Of a stretch of DNA of 64,000 bases, positions 16,423 through 28,515 are shown piece by piece. Where the stretch lies: NCBI RefSeq assembly GCF_051622035.1, contig NC_135365.1, forward strand, positions 12,256,001 through 12,320,000. The letters run 5' to 3'. This DNA comes from Arctopsyche grandis. Taxonomy: Eukaryota > Arthropoda > Insecta > Trichoptera > Hydropsychidae. Below the pieces are notes generated by a model, which searched no databases, was not told where the DNA came from, and saw nothing but the letters and a program-made list of their open reading frames with translations. Positions within the stretch are counted from its first letter, which is position 1, and each line of letters begins with the position of its first letter. Position numbers and translations under genes: made by a program.

Positions 16423-17385
16423 TATCAATTGCATTATTACTAGCGGTGATTATTCCGCACAAAGCGATCCCAAACACGTCACAAAAATGTCGATTACGGA
16501 TCATCTGGCACCCGGAAATTCCATCCATAGATACGTGAACTATCATACCAGTGCCAGATATTTCGTATTCGCGATTTTCGTAGCAATAATTATCATTTGC
16601 GCGATCAAAATGTGCGGAATAATCCGTTTTCCATTATTTTATCTGCAACAGATGGTTTATCAGAAAAAATAATTTCTAAATCAGATCACAACAGGAAACT
16701 TCAAAACGGTACATACATATATACGGAATAAAAATTATATCAAAGGAAATCAAACAAAATTATTTACGTATGTAAAACGGTTATAAAAATATATTTTTAA
16801 TCTCATTATATAATAATTACATACATATACATATGTATATGTGTGTGTGAGTAATTGGATTATTAATGTGTCAGCACGTTAAAAAGATCAATAACCTCCG
16901 AACGAAATCAAATAAACTTCAAAGTGATTTGATTATTACAATATTTTTAATGGATTTTATTTAAAAGCAGTCGCATTAATCAATTCGAGAATAACATGTC
17001 ACATTTTTATAGATACCATCTCTTATTAGACAGACTCGGCAGTTTTCGCGTTCGATCCCTGGAGCATTTTTGTCGCATCGGTCAAATGACGATCTATCAT
17101 TTCTACGATACGATCTGACACTTACGGAAGGACAGTCTTGACAACTTTGTGATGTCCCCGAAAGGTTCGTCGCGCGTTTGTCTAGGTACCTACTTATTTA
17201 AGTACTATGAGCTGGATTCAGATTTTACTTTTTTACAGATTTTACATGTGCTTATAACACTTACTTATCCTGAATTGTTATAGATTCATCAAAAAAATTA
17301 ACTAAAAAAAATCCATCTTTTTCGAGTGACCTTAATTTTATATGTACCTTATTGATATACTTTACGTGACGAGTGATCTTGTTGT
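16423..17385. other. No gene seen
   Basis: AT-rich sequence with short TACATATGTA-type tracts. Small open frames here show no domain. Confidence 0.35.
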
Positions 17386-17640
17386 ATTATCTATGTACGT
17401 AGTAACAATATGTATATGAAGTTTTATGATTATGCAAAAATTCAACCTCGAGATTTTAACTGATTTGAACTCAGCATCGATCACAGATCAGGTCGGAGAA
17501 ATTAACATGTGGAAATCCAAAATTCAGCAAGAACTATTTTACATGCATATAAAGAATCTTCGCCAAAGTAATTTTTCGAAATATCCTATGTATAGAGAGA
17601 TACGAGTTGAATTAAAATTTTTTTGATGGAACGAATGTTT
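17386..17640 (+). mobile_element. TIR element family B, 5' fragment
   Basis: Begins TATTATCTATGTACGTAG and carries the family sequence GAGATTTTAACTGATTTG. It stops before most of the CCGGAAGT subunits, so only the left end is kept. Confidence 0.65.
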
Positions 17641-17754
17641 TTTACGGTCAAGATAATAATATAATTTAATGTCATCTTTATTGAAATACCCAAAAATCGA
17701 ATAAAATTGTTGAATTCTATAAGGACTTGATATGTATGTATCATCATCAATATC

Positions 17755-17950
17755 ACTTACGGCCATTCACCATCTATTGCTAGATGAAGGCCTCTCCAAA
17801 ACACTTCCATTTGTCTCTTTTTTGCGCAACTCTCATCCATCTCACCCCACACATTTTTCTAATTTCAACCACTCATTTTCCTTGCCTTTCTTTCATCCTT
17901 TTGTATTTTCTCGGGTACCGTTCCAGCACTTCTTTTGTCCACCTTTCGTG
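17755..17950 (-). mobile_element. LINE 3'-end fragment (RTE-like)
   Basis: The minus-strand reading includes [20 protein letters not shown], then LHLAID, matching the blocks at 265-400 and 42150-42355. It is truncated by the AT array at 17951. Confidence 0.5.
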
Positions 17951-18248
<298 letters not shown>

Positions 18249-18334
18249 TTTTTATTTTTTATTTATTTTTTTTTTTTTATAACATGTAAACATATTTTGA
18301 CATCACAAACATTACAAATACAATTATATTTATA

Positions 18335-18560
18335 CAAGCAGCGTGGACTAGTGGTTAGCATATTATAATTTTAAACAGAGTGGTCACGGTTTGATTTCCA
18401 CTAGTAGCTGTTGGCTAGACATTGGTTTGTGACTCTAGGTCGATCGTTTCCTTTCAGAGTTTGCCAATTTTTATGATTTTCATTGAAACGGTTCGTGTAA
18501 ATTGACATTTCCTTTCCAATTTCTTTTGTAAATCTCAAGCAATTCAGCGTCTTGAGTTTT
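18335..18560 (+). mobile_element. SINE family S copy
   Basis: The head CAGCGTGGACTAGTGGTTAG and the body GACTCTAGGTCGATCG with AGAGTTTGCC are present. It faces the inverted copy at 18630-18835. Confidence 0.75.
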
Positions 18561-18629
18561 GTCAATTTCTATAATAAAATGCTGCAAAAATTTCCCAATA
18601 GATGTCAGTGTGGATGATGTTTGTAGATA

Positions 18630-18835
18630 AAAAACGGGGATAAGTTGCCAATTTGGTGGAACTGTTTCAACAATGACATCAGATAAATTGGTGAACTCTG
18701 ATAAGAATCGATCGACCTGGAGTCATATATGTACATATATCTTAGGTCTGGCCAACAACAGAGTCAGGAAATGAATCCACGACCTATCAGTTGAAAGCAT
18801 TATACGCTAATCACTGATATATACTACTGACTAAA
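18630..18835 (-). mobile_element. SINE family S copy, inverted
   Basis: The reverse complement carries GACTCCAGGTCGATCG and the tRNA-like head. Together with 18335-18560 it forms an inverted SINE pair separated by ~70 bp, so a transcript could fold back. Confidence 0.75.
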
Positions 18836-20329
18836 TATTGAATATAGAGAAATTATTGAGTCATTAGAAATTATAGAAATTATTGAGTCATCTATGAAGT
18901 AAATACATAGTATAATTCGTACTTTGAGTAATTCATGAAAATAAGCAAATAAACAGATGATGCGATTTTCAAGACTTTCAATTTGAAAATATACTCACTA
19001 CTTTCAAATAGAAAGTCTTTTGTCACTAGCAACAGAACTATGCAATACATACATGTATTCCAATATGGATTTTTTTTGTTTAAAATCGACAATAAATTAG
19101 TTTCGAAAATCATCTCAAACTCGACTTAAAACGGAATAGATTTCACGGATTTATTCACGTTATCCTTATATAATATGTTTAGTGATTGCATTCGCTCTTG
19201 CAACGGCATACTATGTGAGAATCAAAGGAAGATATCTCCAACTTTACAAATTAACATGCATATGTACGTACATTTGCACATACAATTTAATTTTCGTTAG
19301 ATTCTCAGACAGCAATAGACACTGGTGTAAATTTTCGCAACGGTCGCCTCGACAAGTTTTCAAGGATATGCACCTCATTACAGCTAGATAAGTTATGGAC
19401 GAGCGCGTTTCCATTTGATCCTTTAAAGTTATCCTCAAATTTTCAACTGCGCATATTGGATTTTTGAATCGAAATCGAGATCGCTCGCGAACTTTCGATC
19501 ACTTCCGGGCTCGCCAGTAAAATTAATTTAGCAGATCGCATAATTTTAATTATACACTCGAACCCACCCCCGAACCATCCCCATGCTAGGGGCATTTAAT
19601 AGAGGGCGGATGGTGGCGGCAGGGTGTTCGTTCGGTCGGATGCCAAATACTACCGAAGTTCAAATTAACACTGCGCCATAAACGTTCACGAAAATATATT
19701 GCTCGCATAGAAAATGGCCCGCCAAGTTTGCAGAGTCGTGAATATTTCACGAGCACACTATGACGCGTTTGATAACTATGTGTGTGTGTGCGTGTGTGTG
19801 TGAAAGTGTCTTAATTATCCGAAATATTTACCCAAGTGCGCTATTAATCCTTTTTGTTTGTTGAAATTTGTGGTTCTCGAGTTGTTTCAATTCGATAGTC
19901 GCCGAATTTTATCTACCATATTTTTGAGGTAGTAAAATTTTAATTAAAATTAACGAGCTTTCCGTTGCTATCCTTTTGCATTATATTTATTACTAGGCGG
20001 TGTAGCTTGGGTAGATGAGAGTTGAAGAAAAAATGAAAATTTGGTGGCTATTGAATTAATGATTTACAAACAAACGTACATACATAGATTGTGTATTTAT
20101 ACTTAACCATTTAATCGCCACGCGTTTGTAGAAACCGATTCGATTATTTTATTATACATATGTGTTTAGTCCTGAATATATCACAAACTAACGAAAAATA
20201 TAGACGTTTTTCAATTCCATTAGTATCATAGGATATTTTTAGATCTCACTGTGAAGAAACCAAAATTAATTTCGAGTCATAGCCTTAAATACGAATGAGC
20301 GCGCACCGATGCGCTTATGGTGATGAAGC
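18836..20329. other. No gene seen; unique island 19440-19720
   Basis: The segment 19440-19720 is noticeably more GC-rich and repeat-free, with words such as ACTTCCGGGCTCGCC and GGCGGATGGTGGCGGC. It has no convincing ORF and may be regulatory. The remainder is AT-rich. Confidence 0.35.
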
Positions 20330-21010
20330 GGTTAAATCTTTGAATGCGACAGTTGAACTTTTACTACTAAACTACTTTTGAACTAAAACTTTTCCATCTC
20401 ATTTTGTTGTATATGTTACAGTTGAAGTTTATCTTGGAGTTGTAATATATTTTGACTAGTTGGAATATATTTCATCTAAGCTGATACCAACTACCGTTAT
20501 AGTTGAAGTGTGTTTTCAGTTGTAATATATATTGACTATTTGGAACATACACATTCCGTCTAACCCGCGTAAGTTGATTCATATGACGAATTAAATTCCA
20601 ACTGGTCGAAATATATTACAACTGAAAATATAATTCAATTAAAAGTTGTTACCAGGTTAGATGGAGAGGTTAGGTTTTCGTGAATGGTCACTCGATTTGT
20701 AAATTGAGTTGCAAAGTCACATTTTTTGTTTTGAACCCATTCTTAGAGTAATAATACGGTAATAATTACCTTTATTCGTAATTTCTAGCAAAATTTAGGG
20801 CATTATTGAATTCTTAAACATTCGTAATAACATCAGTTTTGTCAAACCTCAACTGTTATATAACAACTGGTGCACATTCTTGAAAGTGTATCTGCGCTTG
20901 TAGAGGTATAATTTACTAGTTGAATTGTATTCGAATATGAATGACCTATAACGCCAGTTGGAATATATTACAACTGAAAATGCACTTCGACTGTGACATA
21001 TATGTACATA
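20330..21010. mobile_element. Foldback-type repeat, AACTGGTCNAAATATATT unit
   Basis: The unit CAGTTGTAATATATNTTGAC with its GGAA end occurs on the plus strand near 20437 and 20519 and inverted near 20592 and 20958. The block can therefore fold into several alternative stems. A partial second copy lies at 45385-45750. Confidence 0.65.
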
Positions 21011-21224
21011 TTGATATGTAGCTGGTAGCATACCGAGTAAAATTATAAATAACGTGAAATGCAATGAATAATTTTACACTAATGATTAAAAATACAATTT
21101 TATACAGTGGAAGAATTCAGCTTCTGTATTCCCAACCGAATCAGGTATACATATTATGTATGTACCGAATCAGGTATATTATGTTTCTAGATTAGATTAT
21201 TGGCTAATTTTTAATACTTTTGGT

Positions 21225-21575
21225 TAGGCTTGGATATTTGTGACTCCAAGTAGATCGTTTTTTATCAGAGTTTGCCAAATTTATCTGATCATTGTTGAAA
21301 CGGTTCTTCAAAATTGGAAAAAAAGTCATCCTACCTGCTGTCACAAATCTTCTGTATTTAATGTATGTACAATTTGTAAAAATATATGTAAAAGTCTAAA
21401 TCCATAATTGTCTCAATGGATGAATTAATTGTTAATTTAAAGTTCTGCAGCTTCTTTAAATACAGTGATTTATGTAAGAAAAATGCTGCATTATTTGTAA
21501 TTAATTGACTAGGAAGGCGCATTGGAGTCAAGCCTTCCTATTATATATCTATGCAAAATAAAATAAAATAAAATG
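21225..21575 (+). mobile_element. SINE family S, long copy with (AAAAT)n tail
   Basis: Lacks most of the tRNA head but has GACTCCAAGTAGATCG, AGAGTTTGCC, a body shared with 31620-31790 (GGCGCATTGGAGTCAAGCC region), and ends in AAAATAAAATAAAATAAAAT. The tail matches that of the LINE at 29405, the likely mobilising partner. Confidence 0.7.
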
Positions 21576-21986
21576 TATGTAAAGGACTCGTCTTTGATAC
21601 CATGGAGAACAGAGGACATTTAGTGCCGTATTAATGACACTTTATAATGTTTGGCGTACACAAAAAGCTGAAGAACCACAGCAAAAGATACAATTAAGTG
21701 GTGATGTAAAAATTAGATATTAATATGTGTTTGCTATTTAAACTTAATTTGGGAGTGACTTCTGTTTTAAACATTAAAAGCAAGCAAACATAGTCCAGTG
21801 CGCTTGACATATGTACGTTCCAATTAACGCTCATTTGAGAGCTTTCGCCGTTGGTCGAGTTTTCGCTGCTCGCTTTGTCCCCTTTCCAATTTCGTTCTTT
21901 CGCAACTCATTTCCTCTCGTGTGGTCGTTATTTTGGTTTTCTACTCTCCTCACACCTTCCGAGAAGAGAGGACGTGTGTTTGCACA

Positions 21987-22040
21987 ATGGCTTCGGGCTT
22001 TTCGCTTACCAGACACAGCCAACTGAAGCCACCTCCAACT
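21987..22040 (+). CDS. Possible short first coding exon
   Basis: An ATG in good context (GCACAATGGC) opens 18 codons, MASGFSLTRHSQLKPPPT, ending exactly at a donor-like GTAAGC at 22041. Upstream sequence from ~21840 is pyrimidine-rich with CpGs, fitting a 5' leader. No downstream partner exon was found in the window, and chance is a real alternative. Confidence 0.25.
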
Positions 22041-22477
22041 GTAAGCGTGTGTGTTTACGTGCTTTTGAATTCGTAAGGTCAGAGTAAATACTGTGAACGG
22101 AAACGAAGTTGCAAATGTTATTATTTGTACGATAAAGGACGATTTTTTTATTCAAAATAATTGGCAAAACACTCGAATATAATTAATACCGTATTTTAAA
22201 CACAAATTCAATTTAAATAGCGTTCGAATGAAGAATAGAGTTAAATTAAAAGATCAAAATATTATCAATATATGTATGTATTATATATGTAAATATATGT
22301 ATAACAGCAAGTGGAATAATTAAAAAATATGAAATCAATACAAACAATACAATAAATTAAAAATAATATAAAATTTCGTAAGACCCATATCCAAACTTGT
22401 AATTAACAGTTTTAAAATTTTCTTATACGAAAAGTTTAGTTGCGATTTATTATTGTTTTATATATGATACGTAATGG

Positions 22478-22520
22478 CCGGGGTTCCCAACCTTTTGGTA
22501 CCCTAGAGCGCATTTTAAAA
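22478..22520. mobile_element. hAT-like terminal inverted repeat
   Basis: GGGGTTCCCAACCTTTTGGT is a classic hAT-type end. About 60-120 bp inward there is a direct repeat around ATAAAGATGC and CGGTTATGG. No opposite end was identified. Confidence 0.45.
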
Positions 22521-22733
22521 TATACCTATTGTTTCTAAGGATATTTAGATAGTATATCACAAAGATGCTCATCGGTTATGGGCTAAATAATTTATCATAA
22601 AGATGCATAACGGTTATGGACTAAAATTTTCAACCAATAAATAATAATTAGTTGCAATTCGAATTAAAACATGCATGGTTGAACTTTGTGGATACGTGCC
22701 ACTCACTGCTTTGTAGTTTCCTTTCAGGTATAC

Positions 22734-23417
22734 TTATGGGTTTTCGGGTTTCAAATTCGAACCATGAAAAATGGGCGGTGGAAGTATAGAATCTGGTCTC
22801 AGTGGTGGAACTGGTTTCAAGGATATACCGGTGGTGGTGTTGAAGAATTCTGTTTCGAAGTCTATTTCGAGTGGAACATAGTAAGTGACAGTCGTAATTT
22901 CATCCGGTTGTTGTGTTGGTATGTTTGCAGGTGCTTGGGTTGTCTTTTCGGGATTTATTTTAGTGTGAATTTTCTCAGTAGATGGATTATTATGTACCGC
23001 AGTATAGCAATTTGAATCACAAGCGCAACAAATTCTTTCAATATACCAGCATACCACATCGCTATAATAAGGTCGATAACACGAATATCTCCTACAAATA
23101 TGCGGTGTACATGTATGGCGCTTGGTTAATCTTGAATTTTTGATATATTGTTCGTGTGATGTCTGTTTTGGTACATCGAAGATGCTCAGGTAGCTTTTTT
23201 CTTCTGGCAAAGATTGAGTTTCACCTGTAAGGGGACGCTTTTGTTCTGTAATATCTGGTATGTTTTGGTCCGTAGTAACTTGTTCTAATTTTTCTGTAGA
23301 AACTTCTTCGATATGATCTTCATTGTTATTTCTTGACATTGTGTAAGTATCGCCTATTTGGATTGATACCGAGACTAGTATCGTCAGTAAGAATAGCGGT
23401 TTGTAGTTTGGAGACAT
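22734..23417 (-). CDS. Secreted FNTxTGISL-family protein 1
   Basis: A single 227-residue coding exon. Residues ~8-25 form a signal peptide core (LFLLTILVSVSIQ). An acidic, Glu/Thr-rich segment is followed by a dibasic site at 99-100 (TKR) that could be a propeptide cleavage point. Eight cysteines follow at 103, 108, 113, 123, 130, 131, 133 and 137. A Thr/Pro/Gln-rich linker leads to the family core motif at 191-221 (FFNTTTGISL, PPLRP, IFHGSN), and the protein ends six residues later. The start follows an acceptor-like TTTCAG placed 2 nt upstream of ATG, as in its three paralogues. The Cys region precedes the motif, as in gene 2 and opposite to genes 3 and 4. It is the leftmost of four minus-strand tandem paralogues. 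No known family was recognised. Secretion is inferred; the function is unknown. Confidence 0.75.
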   Translation of the reverse strand: MSPNYKPLFLLTILVSVSIQIGDTYTMSRNNNEDHIEEVSTEKLEQVTTDQNIPDITEQKRPLTGETQSLPEEKSYLSIFDVPKQTSHEQYIKNSRLTKRHTCTPHICRRYSCYRPYYSDVVCWYIERICCACDSNCYTAVHNNPSTEKIHTKINPEKTTQAPANIPTQQPDEITTVTYYVPLEIDFETEFFNTTTGISLKPVPPLRPDSILPPPIFHGSNLKPENP

Positions 23418-24458
23418 TTCTGAAATAAATGTAGATTTTTAGTACTATGTATGTAGTTCCAAACAGAATAAGCTACATTATATGAATGATTTATACTAAT
23501 AATTATTTGTGGAAATGATAAAAATAAAATAAGAAATGTTTCAATTACGAAGAAGTAATTTTTAAATAATAAAAAAAAAATAGAAAATGTTACAATAAAT
23601 AAAATGTAAAAATACAATAAATAAGAAGTACATACATATGTATATGTATAATATTTGTATATTTTTATATTTAAATATACATATGTATGTATAAGCATTG
23701 AAATACATAATCGAATATGAAATCAAATATTATCCAATGTCAATCGAGAGTTATACGAAAGGTTCAATGACTTTCAGTGCCTTGATTCAAATGCAAACAT
23801 TCAAAACCAAATGGCAGAGGAAATTAAAAGATGCTTTGAACCAGAATAATTAGTAAAAAATTCAAAATACTCATATGTATATGTATAGAAGTCTTGGCCT
23901 CAAGATTCTGAAAAATTATTCGGATCATTAAAAAATTTAAATTAATCCACAGGGTTGAGATAACTCATGATATGAAAGAGCTACGTTACAGTTAAAAATA
24001 AACATTCTGCCGGGCCTAAAGGTTAAGATAAACGAATCACATGGAGAGGATGACGGCATATCTTGATCTTGACCTTGAATTAACTGAAGAGATGCACATT
24101 ATAAGTTATGTGCCGTTTCAAAACCTATGATAGGTTATGAGACTAAAAGTGAGAAAAGAATACCGAATGTAGATTAATATATTTATTTGTGACTATAACG
24201 GGACATTGACATATCCAAAACGAGACAGGACTATGAATATATGTGCATATAAATAATAATTTTATCATTGATCAAATAGTTTTTATAAAAAATTAAAACA
24301 ATAGAAAACGACGGAAAATTTAAAACTACAGCCTATTATAGTACATATATATTATTATAGTATATACATACATACGTATAATGCTTTTAAAAAGTGTGTA
24401 ATACAATAGGTAAAATTTTCAAAAATAATCGACATTTCTATATACAAATGTTACTTAC
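23418..24458 (-). other. Inferred 5'-UTR intron of gene 1
   Basis: Bounded by an acceptor TTTATTTCAG next to the start codon and a donor GTAAGT (minus strand, 24453-24458). The content is AT-rich with TACATATGTA tracts and no gene. The extent is inferred from splice signals alone. Confidence 0.4.
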
Positions 24459-24594
24459 TTGTATGTTTGTGATGGCGTTGAGCTGGTGATATTATCCGCT
24501 ATCGATTGACCTTCTTTGTTTATAATTTATTTATTTTTATCATTTGCTGCGTCTTGACAGTACTCTCTTTATGTACATGTATGAATATATATAA
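24459..24594 (-). promoter_or_regulatory. Candidate first exon and TATA region of gene 1
   Basis: Minus strand: a non-coding exon ending ACATACAA|GTAAGT, with a TATA-like TTATATATATTC at 24584-24594 placing initiation near 24560. It shares a CTATCGATT word with the candidate first exon at 53.2 kb. Confidence 0.35.
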
Positions 24595-25404
24595 GGATGT
24601 ATATAAGTACATATGTATGTATCCACGTATATTCTCCAAAGACGGATCGATGGCGACTGACCGATTTGGTGAAATATGAAAATGTTAATACATTTATATA
24701 CGTATTACTTTTATCATCTGCGATCGCTTCTCCCTCCATAAGCACGATTCAAGCGTATTTCTAGTCATACAATACTGAGAAATTCAAAATTGCAATCGTC
24801 AAATAATTAAATATTTATTACATTATTGTCCGGGGCTCGTAATTTGCGAGCCAAAGCGAGACTAGTCAGTGGGGCGGATGACACGGTTTTGCGTCTTTCG
24901 CTCTGATTTTGGTAATATTTGATGTGACATCATGGTGACTAAAATTTGCTATGCTGAATCATTGCGCGAGACGAAAGGCGACTCATTGTCCCATTTCACC
25001 CTGTTCATCCCCTTCCATCGTTCGTCCTACCCTTGTTCTCTTTACAAAACTTGCCTGTTTTGGTGTGTATGTTGGATATTTTGCGTAAGGAATTTTTACA
25101 TCTGTAATATGTGGTATAAAAGTTTTACCACGGGGACTTAAAAGGGGAACGAAATCAACATAGTTTTTTCGTTCTAAGATTGAAAATAAAATATGAAAAT
25201 TGGTTGTTGGTTTAAATTGTTATTACGTTTGTCAACTATCAGGTGCTTATCCCATCGCATTGAAACTTTTTGTTGATTAATAAAATGCTAATCATGACGT
25301 TGTAATTTTTTTTAAATATAAATTATAAATTGTAAGTAAATCTTTTTTGATATTTATTTGGATTTTTTCATTTCCCAATTTACCCAATGAATTGAGGTGA
25401 AAAT
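24595..25404. other. No gene supported
   Basis: A frame at 24932-25141 has no recognisable domain or splice context. The region 24830-24900 is slightly GC-richer. Confidence 0.3.
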
Positions 25405-25475
25405 TTTACATGCACATGTGAGCCGTTATATTTGAAAGTGGCGGAAGTCCAATTTTTGCAAAACATCAAGTCCCA
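25405..25475. mobile_element. MITE family C, solo end
   Basis: GTGAGCCGTTATATTTGAAA followed by GTGGCGGAAGTCCAAT is the terminal repeat of the family described at 39545-39805. Only one end is present. Confidence 0.65.
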
Positions 25476-25689
25476 GCCAAATACACTGCGGGCCAGATCT
25501 TGTGTCTATTAAAAACACAGATTGACCGTCTTTTGTTAGAATTTTCTAATTTTTCTAGTAATTGTTATGTCGGATCCAATAAATCGGTATTCCCTTAAGT
25601 TTCTCGCAAATTTGGGTTAGGCCGCAGACACACAGAGAAGCACGCGGTACGTATTTTTTTATAGACAGTTTTGTACATGTAAAAAACGC

Positions 25690-25885
25690 TGGCACGCATA
25701 ATTTATGATATGGTACTCGGGCTTCAATCCTTGCATTGACATTGGTTAACAGTAATCGATAACGGTGATTCCCATATTTGCAGAAATGTGGGTGAAACTT
25801 GTCGAAAAAAAGAAACTCTTTGCGGTTTTTCACAGCGGGAGGCCAAGAACGTACCCGTGCCGTTCGATTCAATGTGTAATCGCCC
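25690..25885 (+). mobile_element. MITE family A, partial copy
   Basis: Contains AATCGATAACGGTGATTC and ends AATGTGTAATCGCCC. The left part is missing. Confidence 0.6.
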
Positions 25886-26299
25886 TTATTAGCATCTTGA
25901 ATCTGTTGAATCTTATAAATATTCAATCTACATACTTTGTTATATGTAATGTATTTCTCGTAAATTTGATGTATGTACATATATCAAAAATTTGTTGATT
26001 TTTCATATGCAGATGTTTTTATTGTATTCTACATATGCACTGTTATGTTTGAAAATTGTTAGTACTTATGTATAAAAAAATAATCTAACCATTTTTGTCG
26101 CCATGGGATAATTTAGTTTATGGGATATGTGATGTATGTATGTACAATATATGTATGCAATAAAAATAATATAAAATATATGACAAATTTTAGAAAATCA
26201 TATTATTTTCACGGAAGTTGCTTTCATGATTTTCTTCGAAACAATTTGTTGTATCGAATTGAAATTTCAAATACACAACTTTCAACTAGTAATAAGTTT

Positions 26300-26895
26300 G
26301 ATTTAACTTAGTAATATGTTGGTGAAAATGTATCAACCGGAAGTAGCAGTTTAATTTTGATTGTATTTTCTTCTAGTATTTTTTTCGGCCGTTTAAATGA
26401 GTGCTTCACTAGAAAATAGCAGTATGATTCTCATATCAATATTATATATGTTAATAAATTTGATAAACCGAAGTGGTACATTTGTTTCATAACAAAAATT
26501 CAAAAATATTAATATTTATATCCCTAATATATGTATGTACATGCTTACTTAAAGTTGATAAGTTAAAATTCCAGATCTGGAAGTAATAATTTCTTCTAAA
26601 CAATATTTTATTTTGACTTTTTAAATTATTTACATTTTCTTAATATTTAATACATATCTTTGTAGAAAAATTAGGCAATGAAAAATCATTATGAATAAAA
26701 TTGGCCAAGTGGAAGTATATTTTTTGTCTTACTGATTGATAGCCCAAAATTTTTGAATTTCCCTGTGTTAGCACTCAAATGAACATTGTATATTGAAAAC
26801 GCTATTATAGCCGGTATGTGTGAATTTATTACTAACGAATTTCCTTTTTGATACCACTTATATTCCTCAAATATATTTTCTTAATGATTTAGTCA
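26300..26895 (+). mobile_element. TIR element family B, 3' portion
   Basis: Starts within the element near AACCGGAAGTAGCAG and retains several decayed subunits (for example AACCGAAGTGGTACA) and the CATTTGCG-like and TATTCCTCAAATA right-hand sequence. The terminal CATAGATAAAGT is degraded. Confidence 0.55.
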
Positions 26896-27194
26896 TATAT
26901 GTACATACATATATATTGTACGTAAGAATTATAAAATTATATATTATATATATGTATATAATATAGCTATTCTGTCTGTGTATGTGTGTGTATCTGAGAT
27001 AACGCTCGCTTTACAATCATTCGACATGCATATGTACGTCACAGCTAACACACTGCCAGCAAAAATGTACAAATATAATAAAGAAAATAACTTTTACAGA
27101 TACTGTTTGCTACCAATGTTTTCTCTAGGCAAATTAGTCTCTGAACATTTAGCGCCATCTATTGAAAATTTATTTAATTAATTAATTAATCGTT

Positions 27195-27224
27195 TTGTAC
27201 CCGATGATATTTCATCGGGTACAA
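27195..27224. repeat. Perfect hairpin, 13-bp arms
   Basis: TTGTACCCGATGA pairs with TCATCGGGTACAA across a TATT loop. The core is shared with the imperfect hairpin near 431-457. It may be the end of a small repeat whose copies often begin near ACTAGTGTT. Confidence 0.8.
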
Positions 27225-27684
27225 CACGTGTACAATATAATAGTCAATAATCGTACGTCAGTGCAATAGTAGATACATCGTATGTATGCATTTAATTATA
27301 TACATACATATGTACATACATAAAATAAAAGCGTGATACATTTATTATACACAGTTTCTTTATTTATTTCAAATATGTCACACAAAGAATTTCTACATGT
27401 AATACATTTCAAAATCCCATATTTAGAAATGCGAACCAAGCTTCATTAATTAGGTTATTTTTGTGCATTAGTAATTATAATTTGCCGAGTACACATAAAA
27501 TTCGACAGCTTTCATCTCAGATCTTCACAATCCAGATCGTATTGTATTTACACCAACCTTAACCTGGATGATTAAATAATGTACATACATGCAGATATGT
27601 ACTCATGCTGTTGAAATCCCTATCAGGGCAAACATTCAGATATCTGATAAGATGAGGTCAATTTCCAATTGAAACTTAGGGCTT

Positions 27685-28320
27685 TTATCTACGTATAATG
27701 TTAGAACCGTGGAAAATCGGTGGTAGCGAACTCAAAGCTGGTCTTAAAGGTGGTACTCGGTCCAGCGATATACCAGTAGTTGTATTGAAATGATCGTTAA
27801 AAAATTCCATTTGTTTATCGGATGCTGTGTTATTCTCATCTAAGCGTGCGACTACAGCTGTATTTTCTGATGGTGTAGGATTTTCTGATAATAAAGAATC
27901 TTCGGGTGGTTGTGTACTAATTTCCGATTTTTTTGGTGGACAGACGCTGTTCTCACAACCCCTCCTTCTGAAGCATTTTTGAATATTCTTTCTAATGGGC
28001 TTGCAACAGACGATAGTGGCGTTGACACACTTCAAAGTTTCGTTTTTATTAATATTTGATTCATTTTTATCTCTTTGATGATTTGACGAGTGTTCTTCTT
28101 CATTAAAGTTTCTTGAAAGTTTGATTTGGTTTTGTTGGACGTTTCTAGCATTAGTCACGTATATTCGAATTGGGTTTTGATGATTATTTTCGACATGGTC
28201 TTCTTGCTTTCGTGTTTTCTGTTCAATATGGTCGTATGGTTCAGCTCTCGAACCAATTATAAATGTGTCTTGCAGTCCAAATGATGCCAAGAATAGAATC
28301 ATCAGTAATATTGGATACAT
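27685..28320 (-). CDS. Secreted FNTxTGISL-family protein 2
   Basis: A 211-residue single coding exon. Signal peptide ~4-25 (ILLMILFLASFGL). A charged His/Asn/Glu-rich segment follows, then a six-cysteine module at C98, C105, C106, C116, C122 and C127 (spacing C-x6-CC-x9-C-x5-C-x4-C). Next is a Ser/Pro/Thr linker and the core motif at 178-207 (FNTTTGISL, PPLRP, PPIFHGSN), with the protein ending at IIRR four residues later. Several NxT/NxS sites could be glycosylated. The Cys module is recognisably that of genes 3 and 4 but sits before the core motif instead of after it. The start is fixed by TTTTTCAG 2 nt before ATG. A possible AATAAA (minus) is at 27341-27346. Function unknown. Confidence 0.75.
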   Translation of the reverse strand: MYPILLMILFLASFGLQDTFIIGSRAEPYDHIEQKTRKQEDHVENNHQNPIRIYVTNARNVQQNQIKLSRNFNEEEHSSNHQRDKNESNINKNETLKCVNATIVCCKPIRKNIQKCFRRRGCENSVCPPKKSEISTQPPEDSLLSENPTPSENTAVVARLDENNTASDKQMEFFNDHFNTTTGISLDRVPPLRPALSSLPPIFHGSNIIRR

Positions 28321-28393
28321 TTCTGAAAAATTAATAAATATATTATTTGTATGAAATTTATTGATCTAAATATAAGTTTATATTAAATTGAAA

Positions 28394-28515
28394 GCTCACC
28401 TTTAATGATTTTCAGAAGTGTTAAAAATGAAGCAGTGCGAAATGCGATTGCTTATGTGCAAGCATTCGGTTATCACTAACGTCAGTGTACTAATCGACTG
28501 TATTTAAACGTGGTT
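28394..28515 (-). promoter_or_regulatory. Candidate first exon and TATA region of gene 2
   Basis: On the minus strand a leader ends CATTAAAG|GTGAGC (donor 28394-28399), giving a ~70-nt intron to the acceptor before the ATG. A TATA-like GTTTAAATACAG lies at about 28498-28509, so initiation is expected near 28475. This is the most compact and most convincing 5' end in the array. Confidence 0.5.

Noticed and set aside
25555-25980. 141-codon minus-strand gene
   Set aside because: It is largely antisense to a MITE family A copy.
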